A DNA stretch of 64,000 nucleotides from M3007 sp043764095 (GCA_043764095.1 JAYUKX010000016.1:7728-71727), one strand, 5' to 3'; shown: positions 16,814 through 26,495, counted from the first letter of the stretch. Numbers and translations are program-made. The notes: generated by a model not told the origin, from the sequence alone.

Positions 16814-18163
16814 GTGACGACAGAAGAAAATCGACGCCAGCAACACGGGTGGCGCATCCTGAATAAAAAGCAAAAAAAATGGCTACTTTCAGGAACTATA
16901 GCCCTTGCTGCTGGCCTAATTATCGCCCCCCTCCAATCCCCCCAGACGAGACAATCTGCTGCCTTAATACTATCACAACCTCGCCTCGGCGCCCTACCGA
17001 TAGTACCTGAAAATTTACGTTGGAATTTTGCAATGAATCAATTCCATTTAGTTGAAAACCAACTAAAAAATGGCGATGTTCTTGGTAAAATATTAAACGA
17101 ACAAGGTCTTTCTTCCAAAGATATAATGGAGTTGGTGCAAAACTCCGCTAAAGCAGGATTCAGTATTACCCGTATGCAAGTTGGGAAAAAGTTGAATTTT
17201 CTCACACAAAAAAATGCCGCCAAATCAGGGTTCATGGTATATGAACCATCACCGTATGAGTATATTATTTTTTCGCTCAATGCGCCTTTTGAAGTAAAAA
17301 TCATTAAGCGCGAGGTGGAAACCCGTTTGGTTACTTCCGCAGGTGTACTGGAGTCCAGTTTTTGGCAAGCATTGGTGGACAATGATCTTTCCGATGAATT
17401 GGCCGATGGCATGATTGATGTATTAGCCTCTTCGGTAGATTTTTACCACCAAAAACAAGGTGATCGCTTTAAGGTCATGTACGAACAACATTTCGTAGAA
17501 GGTCGCGCTGTAGGTACGGGCAAAATTCTCGCTGCGGTATATGAACGCGACGGAAAAGAATTCCACGCTTTTAATTTTGATAAAGAAGGTCTCTCTTGTA
17601 AATACTACGATATTGATGGCCGCCCTGCCCGTAAAGCATTTTTGAAAGCACCCGTTAAATTTAGTCGTATTAGTAGCCGTTACGACCTCAATCGTTTGCA
17701 TCCTATTTTGGGATACCACAAAGCACATTTTGGTACCGATTATGCCGCACCTTATGGCACACCTATTTTGGCAGTGGCCGATGGCGTAGTGGAAGAAGCA
17801 GCACACCGCGGCGGTAATGGTAACTTTGTCAAATTACGACACGATAAAACCTACGAAACGCAATACCTACACATGCAAGGTTTTGCTAAAGGTATTCGCT
17901 CAGGTTCACATGTAGCACAGGGGCAAACCATCGGTTATGTAGGTTCTACAGGCTTGGCTACGGGACCGCACGTTTGTTTCCGGTTTTGGAAAAATGGCCA
18001 ACAGGTGGATCACCTTCGCCTCAACTTGCCATCACCCGAACCCATTAAAGGCGAAGACTTGAAACAATACGAAGTGGTGCGAAATAACTTGAAAAAGCAA
18101 TTGGACGCAGTGCCTTATCGCACTAGCGCGGAAATTGCTAAGGCAAAAAATGTTGTGCCTTAG
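16814..18163 (+). CDS. M23-family peptidoglycan endopeptidase, membrane-anchored
   Basis: 449 residues from a GTG. A basic N-terminus and a signal anchor (WLLSGTIALAAGLIIAPL) are followed by an OapA/LysM-like region (NGDVLGKILNEQGLSSKDI), a second M23-associated domain, and the lysostaphin-like domain with HFGTDYAAPYGTP (about 305-318), HMQGFAKGIRSGSHV and GPHVCFRFWKNG. The family cleaves peptide cross-links of peptidoglycan in the periplasm. The final zinc motif is usually H-x-H; here it is H-V-C, so cysteine may replace a ligand or activity may be changed. The GTG start has no better alternative since the frame has no ATG before the mature region. An 18-codon reading frame ends with a TGA overlapping the GTG. 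Confidence 0.8.
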   Translation: MTTEENRRQQHGWRILNKKQKKWLLSGTIALAAGLIIAPLQSPQTRQSAALILSQPRLGALPIVPENLRWNFAMNQFHLVENQLKNGDVLGKILNEQGLSSKDIMELVQNSAKAGFSITRMQVGKKLNFLTQKNAAKSGFMVYEPSPYEYIIFSLNAPFEVKIIKREVETRLVTSAGVLESSFWQALVDNDLSDELADGMIDVLASSVDFYHQKQGDRFKVMYEQHFVEGRAVGTGKILAAVYERDGKEFHAFNFDKEGLSCKYYDIDGRPARKAFLKAPVKFSRISSRYDLNRLHPILGYHKAHFGTDYAAPYGTPILAVADGVVEEAAHRGGNGNFVKLRHDKTYETQYLHMQGFAKGIRSGSHVAQGQTIGYVGSTGLATGPHVCFRFWKNGQQVDHLRLNLPSPEPIKGEDLKQYEVVRNNLKKQLDAVPYRTSAEIAKAKNVVP

Positions 18164-18198
18164 CAATAACAATTCCTAGATTTTTGGGTTTAATACAG

Positions 18199-18245
18199 AA
18201 GGATTTGGGTAGGAGTCTATGGGCAAATACTCAAATCCTTTTTAA
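18199..18245 (+). terminator. Rho-independent terminator after the M23 gene
   Basis: AAGGATTTGGGTA (18199-18211) pairs with TACTCAAATCCTT (18228-18240), one mismatch, followed by TTT. It abuts the palindromic element starting at 18241. Confidence 0.7.
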
Positions 18246-18414
18246 ATAGTAAAAACTTAGCCGCTCCCATTTCGGTCAAAAAAGGTCAATTTTAGGCCAT
18301 ACTTCGCCATTTTTTTCGTCCGATGCGCTGCATCGAACTCAAAAAAGCGGCTCGTTTGGCCTAAAATTGCCATCTTTTTTGACTCGAAACCGCTGGCTAA
18401 GTTTTTACTTTAAA
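18241..18414. repeat. Nested imperfect palindrome, about 174 bp, upstream of the gamma-glutamyltransferase gene
   Basis: Outer arms GTAAAAACTTAGCC (18249-18262) and its complement at 18395-18408 pair, pairing resumes over GTCAAAAAAGnnnnCAATTTTAGGCC, and the centre is CGATGCGCTGCATCG flanked by CCATTTTTTT and its partner AAAAAAGCGG. The layout and the inner core resemble the 4914-5072 element. The element ends 4 nt before the next start codon, so that gene's promoter must lie inside it or upstream. Confidence 0.65.
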
Positions 18415-18417
18415 TAT

Positions 18418-20127
18418 ATGATTATGTTAGTTAAAAAAATCACTTCCTGCGCCCTGTTTTGTTGCGCAGTTGTCCTCTTATCGGCGCAGCCGATTACACC
18501 GTATCCCTATAAAATTCAGAAAGAAATTACCGACGACTCCGCTATGGTTGTAACGGCGCACCCGCTTGCAACCCAAGTCGGATTGGACATCCTTCGTAAA
18601 GGCGGTAGTGCCGTAGATGCTGCTGTGGCCGTACAGTTTGCCTTGGCAGTCGTGTATCCACAAGCGGGAAATATTGGCGGCGGCGGCTTTTTGCTCTACC
18701 GCAGCAAAAGTGGTATGACCGATGCGCTCGATTATCGCGAAAAAGCACCTGCTGCTGCAACGGACTCGATGTACCTTGATACGGCTAAAAATGTGATCAC
18801 AAAATTGAGCCGTTTTGGTGTGCTAGCATCTGGTGTGCCCGGTACTGTAGATGGTATGTGGGAAGCGCACAAAAAATATGGAAAACTTCCTTGGGCCGAA
18901 TTGGTAAAACCTGCCACTATGCTGGCCGAAAAAGGGTTTCAAATTACCCAACAAGAGGCCGAAAACCTCAACGGAGAGCGTATGACCTTTGTGGTGAATA
19001 GCACATTTATGCCCGCTTTTGTCAAAATGGATGCTTGGGCAGCAGGCGATTGGCTTATCCAAAAAGATTTGGCCAATACTATGCGCCGTATTGAAGGCGA
19101 TGGCCGTGACGGATTTTATGTCGGTGCCACAGCAGCATTGATCCTCTATGATATGGAAAAGCGCCACGGCTTAATTACTGCAAAAGACCTCGAAAACTAT
19201 AAAAGTGTATGGCGTAAACCCCAAGAATTTAACTGGAAAGGTATGAAAGTAACGACCATGCCCCCTCCAAGCAGTGGTGGTATTATACTACAGCAATTAT
19301 TGACAATTACCTCTTGGCATCCAATGAAATCATTTGGGTTTCATTCCACCGCAGCGGTACACCTAATGGCCGAAGCTGAACGCCGTGCTTATGCCGATCG
19401 TTCGATGCACATGGGTGACCCAGATTTTTATAAAGTTCCGGTAAAAACACTTGTAGATAGCGCATACCTCGCAGGGCGCATGAAGGATTTTGATCCTTTA
19501 AAGGCTTCATCCAGCGATGCTATTGCGCCGGGTGATATTAAAGAAAGCGAGCAAACAACCCATTATTCTATTGTGGACAAATTCGGGAACGCAGTTGCTG
19601 TGACCACTACCTTAAACGATAGTTATGGTAGCCGTACCGTGGTAGCAGGCGCAGGATTTATCCTCAACAACGAAATGGACGATTTTAGCGCAAAGCCCGG
19701 TGTACCTAATATTTATGGTGCTATTGGAGGCAAAGCCAATAAAATTGAACCGGGTAAACGTCCATTGAGCAGTATGACACCCGTTATTATTGCCCAAAAA
19801 GGTAAACTTAGTATGGTACTCGGTACGCCAGGCGGCACTACTATTCCTACTTCTGTATTCCAAACCATCGTAAATGTATATGAATTTGGGCTGCCGCTTA
19901 AAGATGCCGTCCATCAAAAGCGGTTCCACCACCAATGGCGGCCGGATCAGATTTCCATAGAGGAAGGCGCGCTTTCCGAAGAGGTGATACAGCAGTTACA
20001 GGCCAAAGGACATACCGTCATGTCACGTGGCCCCATTGGCCGTGTAGAGGCTATTATGGTACTGCCTAATGGTAAATTACAGGGCGTAGCAGATGACCGT
20101 GGTGATGATTGTGCGGGTGGTTATTAG
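18418..20127 (+). CDS. ggt: Gamma-glutamyltransferase (glutathione hydrolase)
   Basis: 569 residues with signal peptide (LVKKITSCALFCCAVVLLSAQ). Large-subunit motifs AHPLATQVGLDILRKGGSAV and NIGGGGFLLYR are present. The autocleavage site is EQ-TTHYSIVD, making T380 the N-terminal nucleophile of the small subunit. GKRPLSSMTPVII and LGTPGGTTIP follow. The enzyme hydrolyses or transfers the gamma-glutamyl group of glutathione and related peptides in the periplasm. The start is placed at ATG 18418 (ATG 18424 is also possible); the upstream part of the frame lies in the palindrome 18241-18414 and is not coding. Confidence 0.9.
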   Translation: MIMLVKKITSCALFCCAVVLLSAQPITPYPYKIQKEITDDSAMVVTAHPLATQVGLDILRKGGSAVDAAVAVQFALAVVYPQAGNIGGGGFLLYRSKSGMTDALDYREKAPAAATDSMYLDTAKNVITKLSRFGVLASGVPGTVDGMWEAHKKYGKLPWAELVKPATMLAEKGFQITQQEAENLNGERMTFVVNSTFMPAFVKMDAWAAGDWLIQKDLANTMRRIEGDGRDGFYVGATAALILYDMEKRHGLITAKDLENYKSVWRKPQEFNWKGMKVTTMPPPSSGGIILQQLLTITSWHPMKSFGFHSTAAVHLMAEAERRAYADRSMHMGDPDFYKVPVKTLVDSAYLAGRMKDFDPLKASSSDAIAPGDIKESEQTTHYSIVDKFGNAVAVTTTLNDSYGSRTVVAGAGFILNNEMDDFSAKPGVPNIYGAIGGKANKIEPGKRPLSSMTPVIIAQKGKLSMVLGTPGGTTIPTSVFQTIVNVYEFGLPLKDAVHQKRFHHQWRPDQISIEEGALSEEVIQQLQAKGHTVMSRGPIGRVEAIMVLPNGKLQGVADDRGDDCAGGY

Positions 20128-20194
20128 ATTCGTAAGTACAGTTTAGTACTTTATTTCAATGCGCTATTGGACATGACAACTGTTGGGCAAAACC

Positions 20195-22294
20195 CTACCG
20201 CAAAAAACCCATTGCCACACCTCCATCTACATTCAAAGCATTACCGGTAGTTTTATTTAGTAAACCGCCCACAAAGGCAAAACAAGCATTGGCGATATCT
20301 TCGGGCAAAATAATCTCGCCCAAGAGGGTGCGTTTGGCATAGTAAGCGGGTAGTTCTTCTACCGAAACGCCATAAGCCTTGGCGCGACCCTCGGCCCAAC
20401 CGCCAGCCCAAATATTGCTTCCTGCAATAACGGCATCGGGGTTGACCATATTGACCCGTATTTTGTCGGCACCCAATTCCGCTGCTAACAAACGGGTCAA
20501 ATGCGCTTGTGCTGCCTTGGCTGAGCCATATCCTGCATTATTAGGCCCGGATACAACGGCGTTTTTGGATACAATATTCAAAATATCGCCGCCAAAACCT
20601 TGTTTGCGCATCACGTCCAAACCTGCACGCGATACCACAAATTGGCCTTTTACCAAAATATCGTACAATTTGTCCCATTCGTCCAAAGAGTGCTCCAATA
20701 TGCTTTTTGAAATACTAATACCTGCGTTATTCACCACAATATCTACGCCTCCAAAAGCAAGACAGGCCGCTTGAAAGGCTGCTTCAACGGAGTGTTCATC
20801 GGTGACATCAAGCAAAGTGGTAGCAACCGCATCCTTACCAAAATCGGCCAAAAACTCTGCTTTTGCTTCCTCCAACCGATCTGCATTGAGGTCATTGAGT
20901 ACGACGCATGCACCTTCTTCCGCAAATTTTCGGGCGATGGCCTTCCCGATACCACCCGCCGAACCGGTTACTAAAGCCACTCTACCAGTTAGCGGTTTGG
21001 GCTTGGGCATTCGCTGTAATTTTGCTTCTTCCAACAACCAATATTCGATATCGAAAGCCTCTTGATGTGGCAGGGAAGTATATTCCGATACGGCTTCTGC
21101 GCCCCGCATCACATTGATGGCATTGATATAATACTCGGATGCTAATCGAGCCGTTGTTTTGTCTTTTGCAAAAGTAAACATACCCACGCCTGGGTACAAA
21201 ATCACTACAGGATTTGGGTCGCGCATGGCGGGCGAATTGGCGCGTTTGCAGCCTTCGTAATAAGTGCGGTAACCCGCCCGGTAAGTTTTAAAAGCCGTAT
21301 CTAAATAGGTTTTATCGCCTGTTTTTTGCGGATCTAGTACCAATGGTGCGATTTTGGTGCGCAAAAAATGGTCGGGACAACTCGTGCCCATCGGTGCTAA
21401 ATGTGCTAAATCATGGGAATTGATAAAATCCAAAACGGTTGGAACATCGGTGAAATGCCCTACCATTTTGCGTTCCGAGGAGCAATATCCACGTAAAATA
21501 GGAGCAGTTTGAGCCGCTTTTTTCTGCCGTTCGGTTGCAGGAAGGCTTTCTTGTTTTGCTCCACCAAATACAGGTCTTTTTTTTCCGTAATTTTCCTCCA
21601 AATATTCGGCACAACGTTCAATAACTTCGAGGGTATTGATATAACTTTCGTAAGCCGTATCGCCCCAAGTGAACAGGCCGTGCGAGCCCAGCATTATCCC
21701 TTTCAGAGCGATACCTTTGGCTGCATTATCATCGAGGCATTTTTTGAGTTCCAAACCCAATTCAAAACCGGGTCTGCGCCAGCCCACCCAACCGATGCTG
21801 CCGCCAAAGAGTTCGTGGGTAATGCGTTCACCGTCTTTGGCTGCCGCAATAGCAATGGCCGCGTCGGGATGCAAGTGGTCGATGTGTTTGAATGGTAAAA
21901 AACCATGCAAAGGCGTATCAATAGAAGGCGCTTTGGAGGCTAGATCGAAAATACAATGGTTAAATAATTCGACCATTTCGTCTTCGTACTCGAGGCCGCG
22001 ATAAACGTTTTTGAGGCTTCGTAACCGCTCTACATACAATGCTGCCAGTCCGCTACGTTTCATGGTACCGAGGTCGCCGCCACTGCCTTTTACCCACATT
22101 ACTTCTACTTCTTGGCCTGTAAGCGGGTCGCGGGCAAGTACTTTGCACGAAGTATTGCCGCCGCCGTAATTGGTGAGGCGGAGGTCGGCACCGAGCAGGT
22201 TGGAGCGATAGACAAGGAGCGCCACTTCGTCGTGGGCGATTTCAGCGGCTTTTTGGTCGTTCCAAAGATAGGATACGTGGTTGAAATTTTGCAT
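20195..22294 (-). CDS. Bifunctional rhamnulose-1-phosphate aldolase / short-chain dehydrogenase
   Basis: 699 residues, normal for this fusion. The N-terminal class II aldolase-type domain (about 1-420) has RLTNYGGGNTSCK, DTPLHGFLPFKHIDHLHPDA and GSHGLFTWGD. The C-terminal short-chain dehydrogenase domain has VTGSAGGIGKAIARKFA (about 447-465), VVNNAGIS and the catalytic Y-x3-K in YGSAKAAQ. In known systems the protein cleaves L-rhamnulose-1-phosphate to DHAP and L-lactaldehyde and oxidises the latter. The ATG at 22294 is used; upstream in-frame codons read through a divergent promoter region. No rhamnose isomerase or kinase is present in the window. The gene lies beyond the Uma2 gene, apart from the arabinose operon. 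Confidence 0.85.
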   Translation of the reverse strand: MQNFNHVSYLWNDQKAAEIAHDEVALLVYRSNLLGADLRLTNYGGGNTSCKVLARDPLTGQEVEVMWVKGSGGDLGTMKRSGLAALYVERLRSLKNVYRGLEYEDEMVELFNHCIFDLASKAPSIDTPLHGFLPFKHIDHLHPDAAIAIAAAKDGERITHELFGGSIGWVGWRRPGFELGLELKKCLDDNAAKGIALKGIMLGSHGLFTWGDTAYESYINTLEVIERCAEYLEENYGKKRPVFGGAKQESLPATERQKKAAQTAPILRGYCSSERKMVGHFTDVPTVLDFINSHDLAHLAPMGTSCPDHFLRTKIAPLVLDPQKTGDKTYLDTAFKTYRAGYRTYYEGCKRANSPAMRDPNPVVILYPGVGMFTFAKDKTTARLASEYYINAINVMRGAEAVSEYTSLPHQEAFDIEYWLLEEAKLQRMPKPKPLTGRVALVTGSAGGIGKAIARKFAEEGACVVLNDLNADRLEEAKAEFLADFGKDAVATTLLDVTDEHSVEAAFQAACLAFGGVDIVVNNAGISISKSILEHSLDEWDKLYDILVKGQFVVSRAGLDVMRKQGFGGDILNIVSKNAVVSGPNNAGYGSAKAAQAHLTRLLAAELGADKIRVNMVNPDAVIAGSNIWAGGWAEGRAKAYGVSVEELPAYYAKRTLLGEIILPEDIANACFAFVGGLLNKTTGNALNVDGGVAMGFLR

Positions 22295-22520
22295 CAATTG
22301 CAGTATTTTTTTGTTAAAATGAGTATAGCAAATAGTAGTAGCACAAAATGACATCCAGAGTTGATCATCAAATCTATTCTGTACTTTGGTAAAGTGTGTT
22401 CGGGATAGTTTATATCCCATTTGCCTTTATTTGCAAATGTTTCTAGCATTACCTTCCACTTTTTGACGGATCAATATTTCAAAACATTCCTTATTTTTGC
22501 CTTAAAATCAGCACATAAAA

Positions 22521-23126
22521 ATGAGCCACATTATCAATATTGAGCAACTTGACCTAAAAAATGGGCTTTACACCTATGCCGATTACCTGACTTGGAAATT
22601 TGAGCAAACCGTAGAAATCATCAAAGGCAAAATCTTTCCAATTTCGACACCAAGCCGTAAGCATCAGGAGATTTCACGTGAACTCAACGGTATCTTTTTT
22701 GAACATTTCAAACTACATAAATGCAGGTTTTACGCCGCTCCTTTCGATGTCCGTCTTTTAGATAAAAGTAAATCTGCCAAAGCCAACAAAAACATTATCA
22801 CAGTTGTTCAACCGGACATTTGTATTGTATGCGATTTGGAAAAACTCGACGATAAAGGCTGTTTGGGCGCGCCTGATTTGGTGGTTGAAATACTTTCGCC
22901 GGGTAATTCAACAAAAGAAATGAAAACCAAAAAACAACTCTACGAAGAAAACGAAATCCGCGAATATTGGATTGTTGATCCCGAACACGAATGTGCTTTT
23001 CAATTCCACTTGACCGAATCGGGTGTTTATAGCCCTGCCACGATTTATGTCAAAGAAGAGGTATTGGAATGCGTCATTTTTCCCGATTTAAAGGTTGCGT
23101 TGGAGGATATTTTTAGGTTTAATTAA
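22521..23126 (+). CDS. Uma2-family (DUF820) putative endonuclease
   Basis: 201 residues of the Uma2 family, which has the PD-(D/E)XK nuclease fold. The expected motifs are seen: QPDICIVCD (acidic residue), PDLVVEILSPGNSTKEMKTKKQLYEENEIREYWIVDPE (about 117-155). Function in the cell is unknown; such genes are scattered in large families in filamentous bacteria. It points opposite to the sugar genes on both sides, and its end lies 9 nt from the end of the RhaT-like gene, so it looks inserted into a catabolic cluster. Confidence 0.8.
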   Translation: MSHIINIEQLDLKNGLYTYADYLTWKFEQTVEIIKGKIFPISTPSRKHQEISRELNGIFFEHFKLHKCRFYAAPFDVRLLDKSKSAKANKNIITVVQPDICIVCDLEKLDDKGCLGAPDLVVEILSPGNSTKEMKTKKQLYEENEIREYWIVDPEHECAFQFHLTESGVYSPATIYVKEEVLECVIFPDLKVALEDIFRFN

Positions 23127-23134
23127 AAAAAACC

Positions 23135-24184
23135 TTACATCGCATTTCCAATGCCTACTATTACAATGGATAGCAAAATCAGTCCAATACCTAGCAAAAA
23201 CGTACGAAAAGTGGCTTTACTCACATTTGACCACTCTTTGAGGTAAAGCCCCCAAATATTAGCCGTTAGGATAATTGTCGCCATGTGCAAAATCCATGAA
23301 CTGGCACCATTGCCCAATTTGCTTTCGCCCATCCCATAGAAGAAGAATTGCAAAAACCACATTGTACCTGCAATACCTGAAAAAAGGACATTTTTGGTGA
23401 TCGGCGTTTGCTGATTGGTATAGTCGCCAAAGGTTTTGTTTTTGAAATTCAAATACATACACCATAAAAAATTGGTCGTCAGGCCACCCCAAAGTAGTAC
23501 GACATAAGTAACATTGTTCTGAAACAAGGGATTAAATCCCTGTCGAACAGCTTCCTCCGCCATTGGTTTGCCGCCTTCTATGCCAAAATTGAAAAAAGAA
23601 CTTAAAATACCCGAAACTATCGCAATTACGAGCCCTTTTACAAGGCTAAATTCTGAAGTGTTTTTTTCTTTATTGAGGTTCAAATCGGCCTCTTTCATAA
23701 TGCCTGCTTTGCCCGAAAAGGCAATGCCAATCAAGCAAACCAGTACACCCAGCAAAACCAATTGACCGCCAGCATGTTGGAGCATATCGGTAAATGAGGT
23801 TTTGCCAGGCGTAGGATTTAAGCTGTAATAAATGGACGGCACCAATGCGCCAAAGGCCGAACAAAAGCCTAAAACAATCGAATTGCCCAAAGACATACCC
23901 AAATAACGCACGCCTAAACCATAGGTAAGTCCCCCGATGCCCCATAATAGCCCCATCAGGAATACAAAACCCTTCACGTGGCTGGCTGCTTCACTGATGA
24001 TGCTAGAAAAATTAGGGATGGTGAGCCAAGCCGCGATAGGTGGTACAATGAGCCACGAAAACAGGCCGCCAACAATCCAAAAACTCTCCCAAGCCCAACC
24101 TTTTACTTTTTTGAAGGGCATGTAAAAACTACCCGACGAGATGCCGCCGATGGTGTGAAAAAGGATACCTAGTATGACTTGCAT
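23135..24184 (-). CDS. rhaT: RhaT-type L-rhamnose/proton symporter family transporter
   Basis: 349 residues, about ten membrane helices, with RhaT-family features: GGISSGSFYMPFKKVKGWAWE near the N-terminus and LGVRYLGMSLGNSIVLG in the middle. RhaT imports L-rhamnose with a proton in enterobacteria. Here the gene is the last of the arabinose operon, 13 nt after araD, so in this organism it may import L-arabinose, rhamnose or both. The substrate is inference from position. Confidence 0.8.
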   Translation of the reverse strand: MQVILGILFHTIGGISSGSFYMPFKKVKGWAWESFWIVGGLFSWLIVPPIAAWLTIPNFSSIISEAASHVKGFVFLMGLLWGIGGLTYGLGVRYLGMSLGNSIVLGFCSAFGALVPSIYYSLNPTPGKTSFTDMLQHAGGQLVLLGVLVCLIGIAFSGKAGIMKEADLNLNKEKNTSEFSLVKGLVIAIVSGILSSFFNFGIEGGKPMAEEAVRQGFNPLFQNNVTYVVLLWGGLTTNFLWCMYLNFKNKTFGDYTNQQTPITKNVLFSGIAGTMWFLQFFFYGMGESKLGNGASSWILHMATIILTANIWGLYLKEWSNVSKATFRTFLLGIGLILLSIVIVGIGNAM

Positions 24185-24196
24185 AATGTTGTTGGT

Positions 24197-24904
24197 TTAA
24201 CAGTCTTGTCCGTAATAAGCATTTTTACCATGTTTCCTAAAAAAATGCTTATCTACTAATGTTTGTTTAATTGGCAGTGCGAGGGGGTTTATTTGGAGGG
24301 TAAGGTAAGCCATTTTTGCAATTTCTTCCAAAACACCAGCATTATAAACCGCTTTTGCTGCGTCTTTGCCCCAAGTAAACGGCCCATGACAGGCCACCAG
24401 TACCATTTCTACTGCTTCGGGCGAAAGATTTTCCTGTTGAAAAACATCCAAAATCTGTTGGCCTGTTTCGTGTTCGTAATCGCCCTGAATCATTGCATCG
24501 GTCATTACTGCTGTTACAGGAACGGCATGGGTTAGGTGATCTGCATGGGTAGTCCCTAGATTTGGGATTGCCCGCACGGCCTGCGCCCATGCCACCGCAT
24601 ACGTCGAATGCGTATGACAAACGCCCCCAATTGTGGGGAAACATCGGTACAATAAAATATGCGTTTTGGTATCCGACGACGGACGAGCCGAGCCTTCCAC
24701 CACTTGATTATTCAAATCCACCAGCACCATATCGGATACTTTCAATTCAGAATAAGGCACACCACTCGGTTTGATGGCCACTATACCCGCTGCCCTGTCA
24801 ATTGCCGATACATTGCCAAAGGTATAAATAGCGAGTTTTTGACGAGGGATTTCCATATTGGCCTCGTAAGCGGCTTCTTTGAGTGATTTGTATTTGTCCG
24901 TCAT
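24197..24904 (-). CDS. araD: L-ribulose-5-phosphate 4-epimerase
   Basis: 235 residues, full length. Class II aldolase-like zinc enzyme with the sugar-phosphate site GNVSAIDRAAGIVAIKPSGV, metal histidines in GVCHTHSTYAVAWAQ (HxH) and a later histidine in ACHGPFTWG. It epimerises L-ribulose-5-phosphate to D-xylulose-5-phosphate, the last step of the pathway. It lies between the GH51 gene and the transporter gene in the arabinose operon. Confidence 0.9.
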   Translation of the reverse strand: MTDKYKSLKEAAYEANMEIPRQKLAIYTFGNVSAIDRAAGIVAIKPSGVPYSELKVSDMVLVDLNNQVVEGSARPSSDTKTHILLYRCFPTIGGVCHTHSTYAVAWAQAVRAIPNLGTTHADHLTHAVPVTAVMTDAMIQGDYEHETGQQILDVFQQENLSPEAVEMVLVACHGPFTWGKDAAKAVYNAGVLEEIAKMAYLTLQINPLALPIKQTLVDKHFFRKHGKNAYYGQDC

Positions 24905-24953
24905 TGTTATTTGTTTCGATTTGAACCGTTTTAACCATTTGTAATTACCTCAC

Positions 24954-26495
24954 TTACTTCAACGTCAGCACCACCACTGATACCGGCGGCAGTACCACCT
25001 TCAATACCCCATTTTTCAAGGATGCGCCTTTAAAGTCGACTGGTTTTACTAAATCAGGCTTATCAAATGAGTTATAATCCTGTACTTTTCCCGAACTAAG
25101 GATACGGCCGGAAACACCTGTTGCGTCCATTCCGCGCACCGAAATCGTTACTTCTTGTGGGCGATTGGGGTCAATATTAACCACAGAAACATGCGTTACC
25201 CCTGCCTTGTCGCGGCTTGCAGAAGCGGATACTGCGGGCAATTTTTCACTGCCAAAAACATAATTGTTTACCTTCAAATCGAGTGGTAAATGCAGCGCAT
25301 CTTGGTGTACATTGAACATTTCCAAGACATGGTAAGTAGGGGTTAGAATCATCTTTTCGCCCTCTGTGAGTATTACCGCTTGCAGTACATTCACAGTTTG
25401 GGCTAGGTTGGCTACCCGAACACGATCGCAGTGATCATGGAAAATATGCAATGTTGCTCCAGCAAGCATTGCATCGCGCATGGTGTTTTGTTGGAAAAGA
25501 AAACCTGGATTGGTACCTGGTTCTACATCGTACCAGCCGCCCCATTCGTCCACGACCAGCGCGATTTTTTTGTTAGGGTCATATTTATCCATGATGGTAG
25601 AATGCCTCGTGATGAGTTCTTCCATCAAAATGGCCGATTTCATGGTCTTGAAATATTCTTCTTCCGTAAAATTGGTTGCTGAACTTTTTTTGTTCCAGTC
25701 GATCACCGAATAATGGTGCAGTGCGATACCTTCCATCAGGTTATGCGGTATATCGCGCATCAGTACTTCCGACCAGTTATAATCGGCATCGCTGGCACCG
25801 GATGCCACGCGGAACATTTTGCCGTTATTGCCCCAATCGGCCATAAACGTAGCGTATTGCTTGTAAATATTAGCGTAATAATCCACTTTCATATTGCCGC
25901 CGCAGCCCCACGCTTCGTTACCTACGCCCCACATTTTGGCTTTCCACGGTTTTTCGCGACCGTTTTTGCGCCGCAATTCGCTCATTGGGCTACCTTTTTC
26001 GCTGTTGGTGTACACGACCCAATCGGCTAAATCCTTAACGGATCCACTACCTACATTACCCGCCAGATATGGCTCTGCACCGATGGCCTCGCAGAGGTTG
26101 AGAAAATCGTGGGTACCGAAGGAATTATCTTCCGTAACGCCACCCCACCATACGTTGACCATGCTGGGTCGGTCTTTTTTGGGACCAATGCCGTCTTTCC
26201 ATTGGTAAGTATCGGCAAAACAGCCGCCTGGCCAGCGCAAGTTGCCCACTTTCATTTTTTTCAAAGCCTCGATCAAATCAGTACGAACACCATCAAGGTT
26301 AGGAATTTTAGCATTTTCGCCCACATAAAAACCGCCGTAAATACAGTGGCCAAGGTGCTCGGCAAAATGGCCGTAGATGTTGTGGCTAATGGTATCTCGG
26401 CCTAGATCGGCATTTAGGACACCTTGGTTTTGAGCAAAGGTTGTTTGGGCAAATACACCCAAAAAGAGGATAATGTAAAGTGTTGTATTTTTCAT
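24954..26495 (-). CDS. Secreted GH51 alpha-L-arabinofuranosidase
   Basis: 513 residues with signal peptide (NTTLYIILFLGVFAQTTFAQ). The GH51 acid/base glutamate lies in WGVGNEAWGCGG and the nucleophile in LVVDEWGGWYD. NIYGHFAEHLGHCIYGG at the N-terminus is also a family mark. It removes alpha-linked L-arabinofuranose from arabinan, arabinoxylan or arabinogalactan side chains, probably in the periplasm. The ATG at 26495 is chosen because the signal peptide begins there; the longer frame up to 26615 overlaps the GH127 gene. It lies between GH127 and araD. Confidence 0.88.
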   Translation of the reverse strand: MKNTTLYIILFLGVFAQTTFAQNQGVLNADLGRDTISHNIYGHFAEHLGHCIYGGFYVGENAKIPNLDGVRTDLIEALKKMKVGNLRWPGGCFADTYQWKDGIGPKKDRPSMVNVWWGGVTEDNSFGTHDFLNLCEAIGAEPYLAGNVGSGSVKDLADWVVYTNSEKGSPMSELRRKNGREKPWKAKMWGVGNEAWGCGGNMKVDYYANIYKQYATFMADWGNNGKMFRVASGASDADYNWSEVLMRDIPHNLMEGIALHHYSVIDWNKKSSATNFTEEEYFKTMKSAILMEELITRHSTIMDKYDPNKKIALVVDEWGGWYDVEPGTNPGFLFQQNTMRDAMLAGATLHIFHDHCDRVRVANLAQTVNVLQAVILTEGEKMILTPTYHVLEMFNVHQDALHLPLDLKVNNYVFGSEKLPAVSASASRDKAGVTHVSVVNIDPNRPQEVTISVRGMDATGVSGRILSSGKVQDYNSFDKPDLVKPVDFKGASLKNGVLKVVLPPVSVVVLTLK

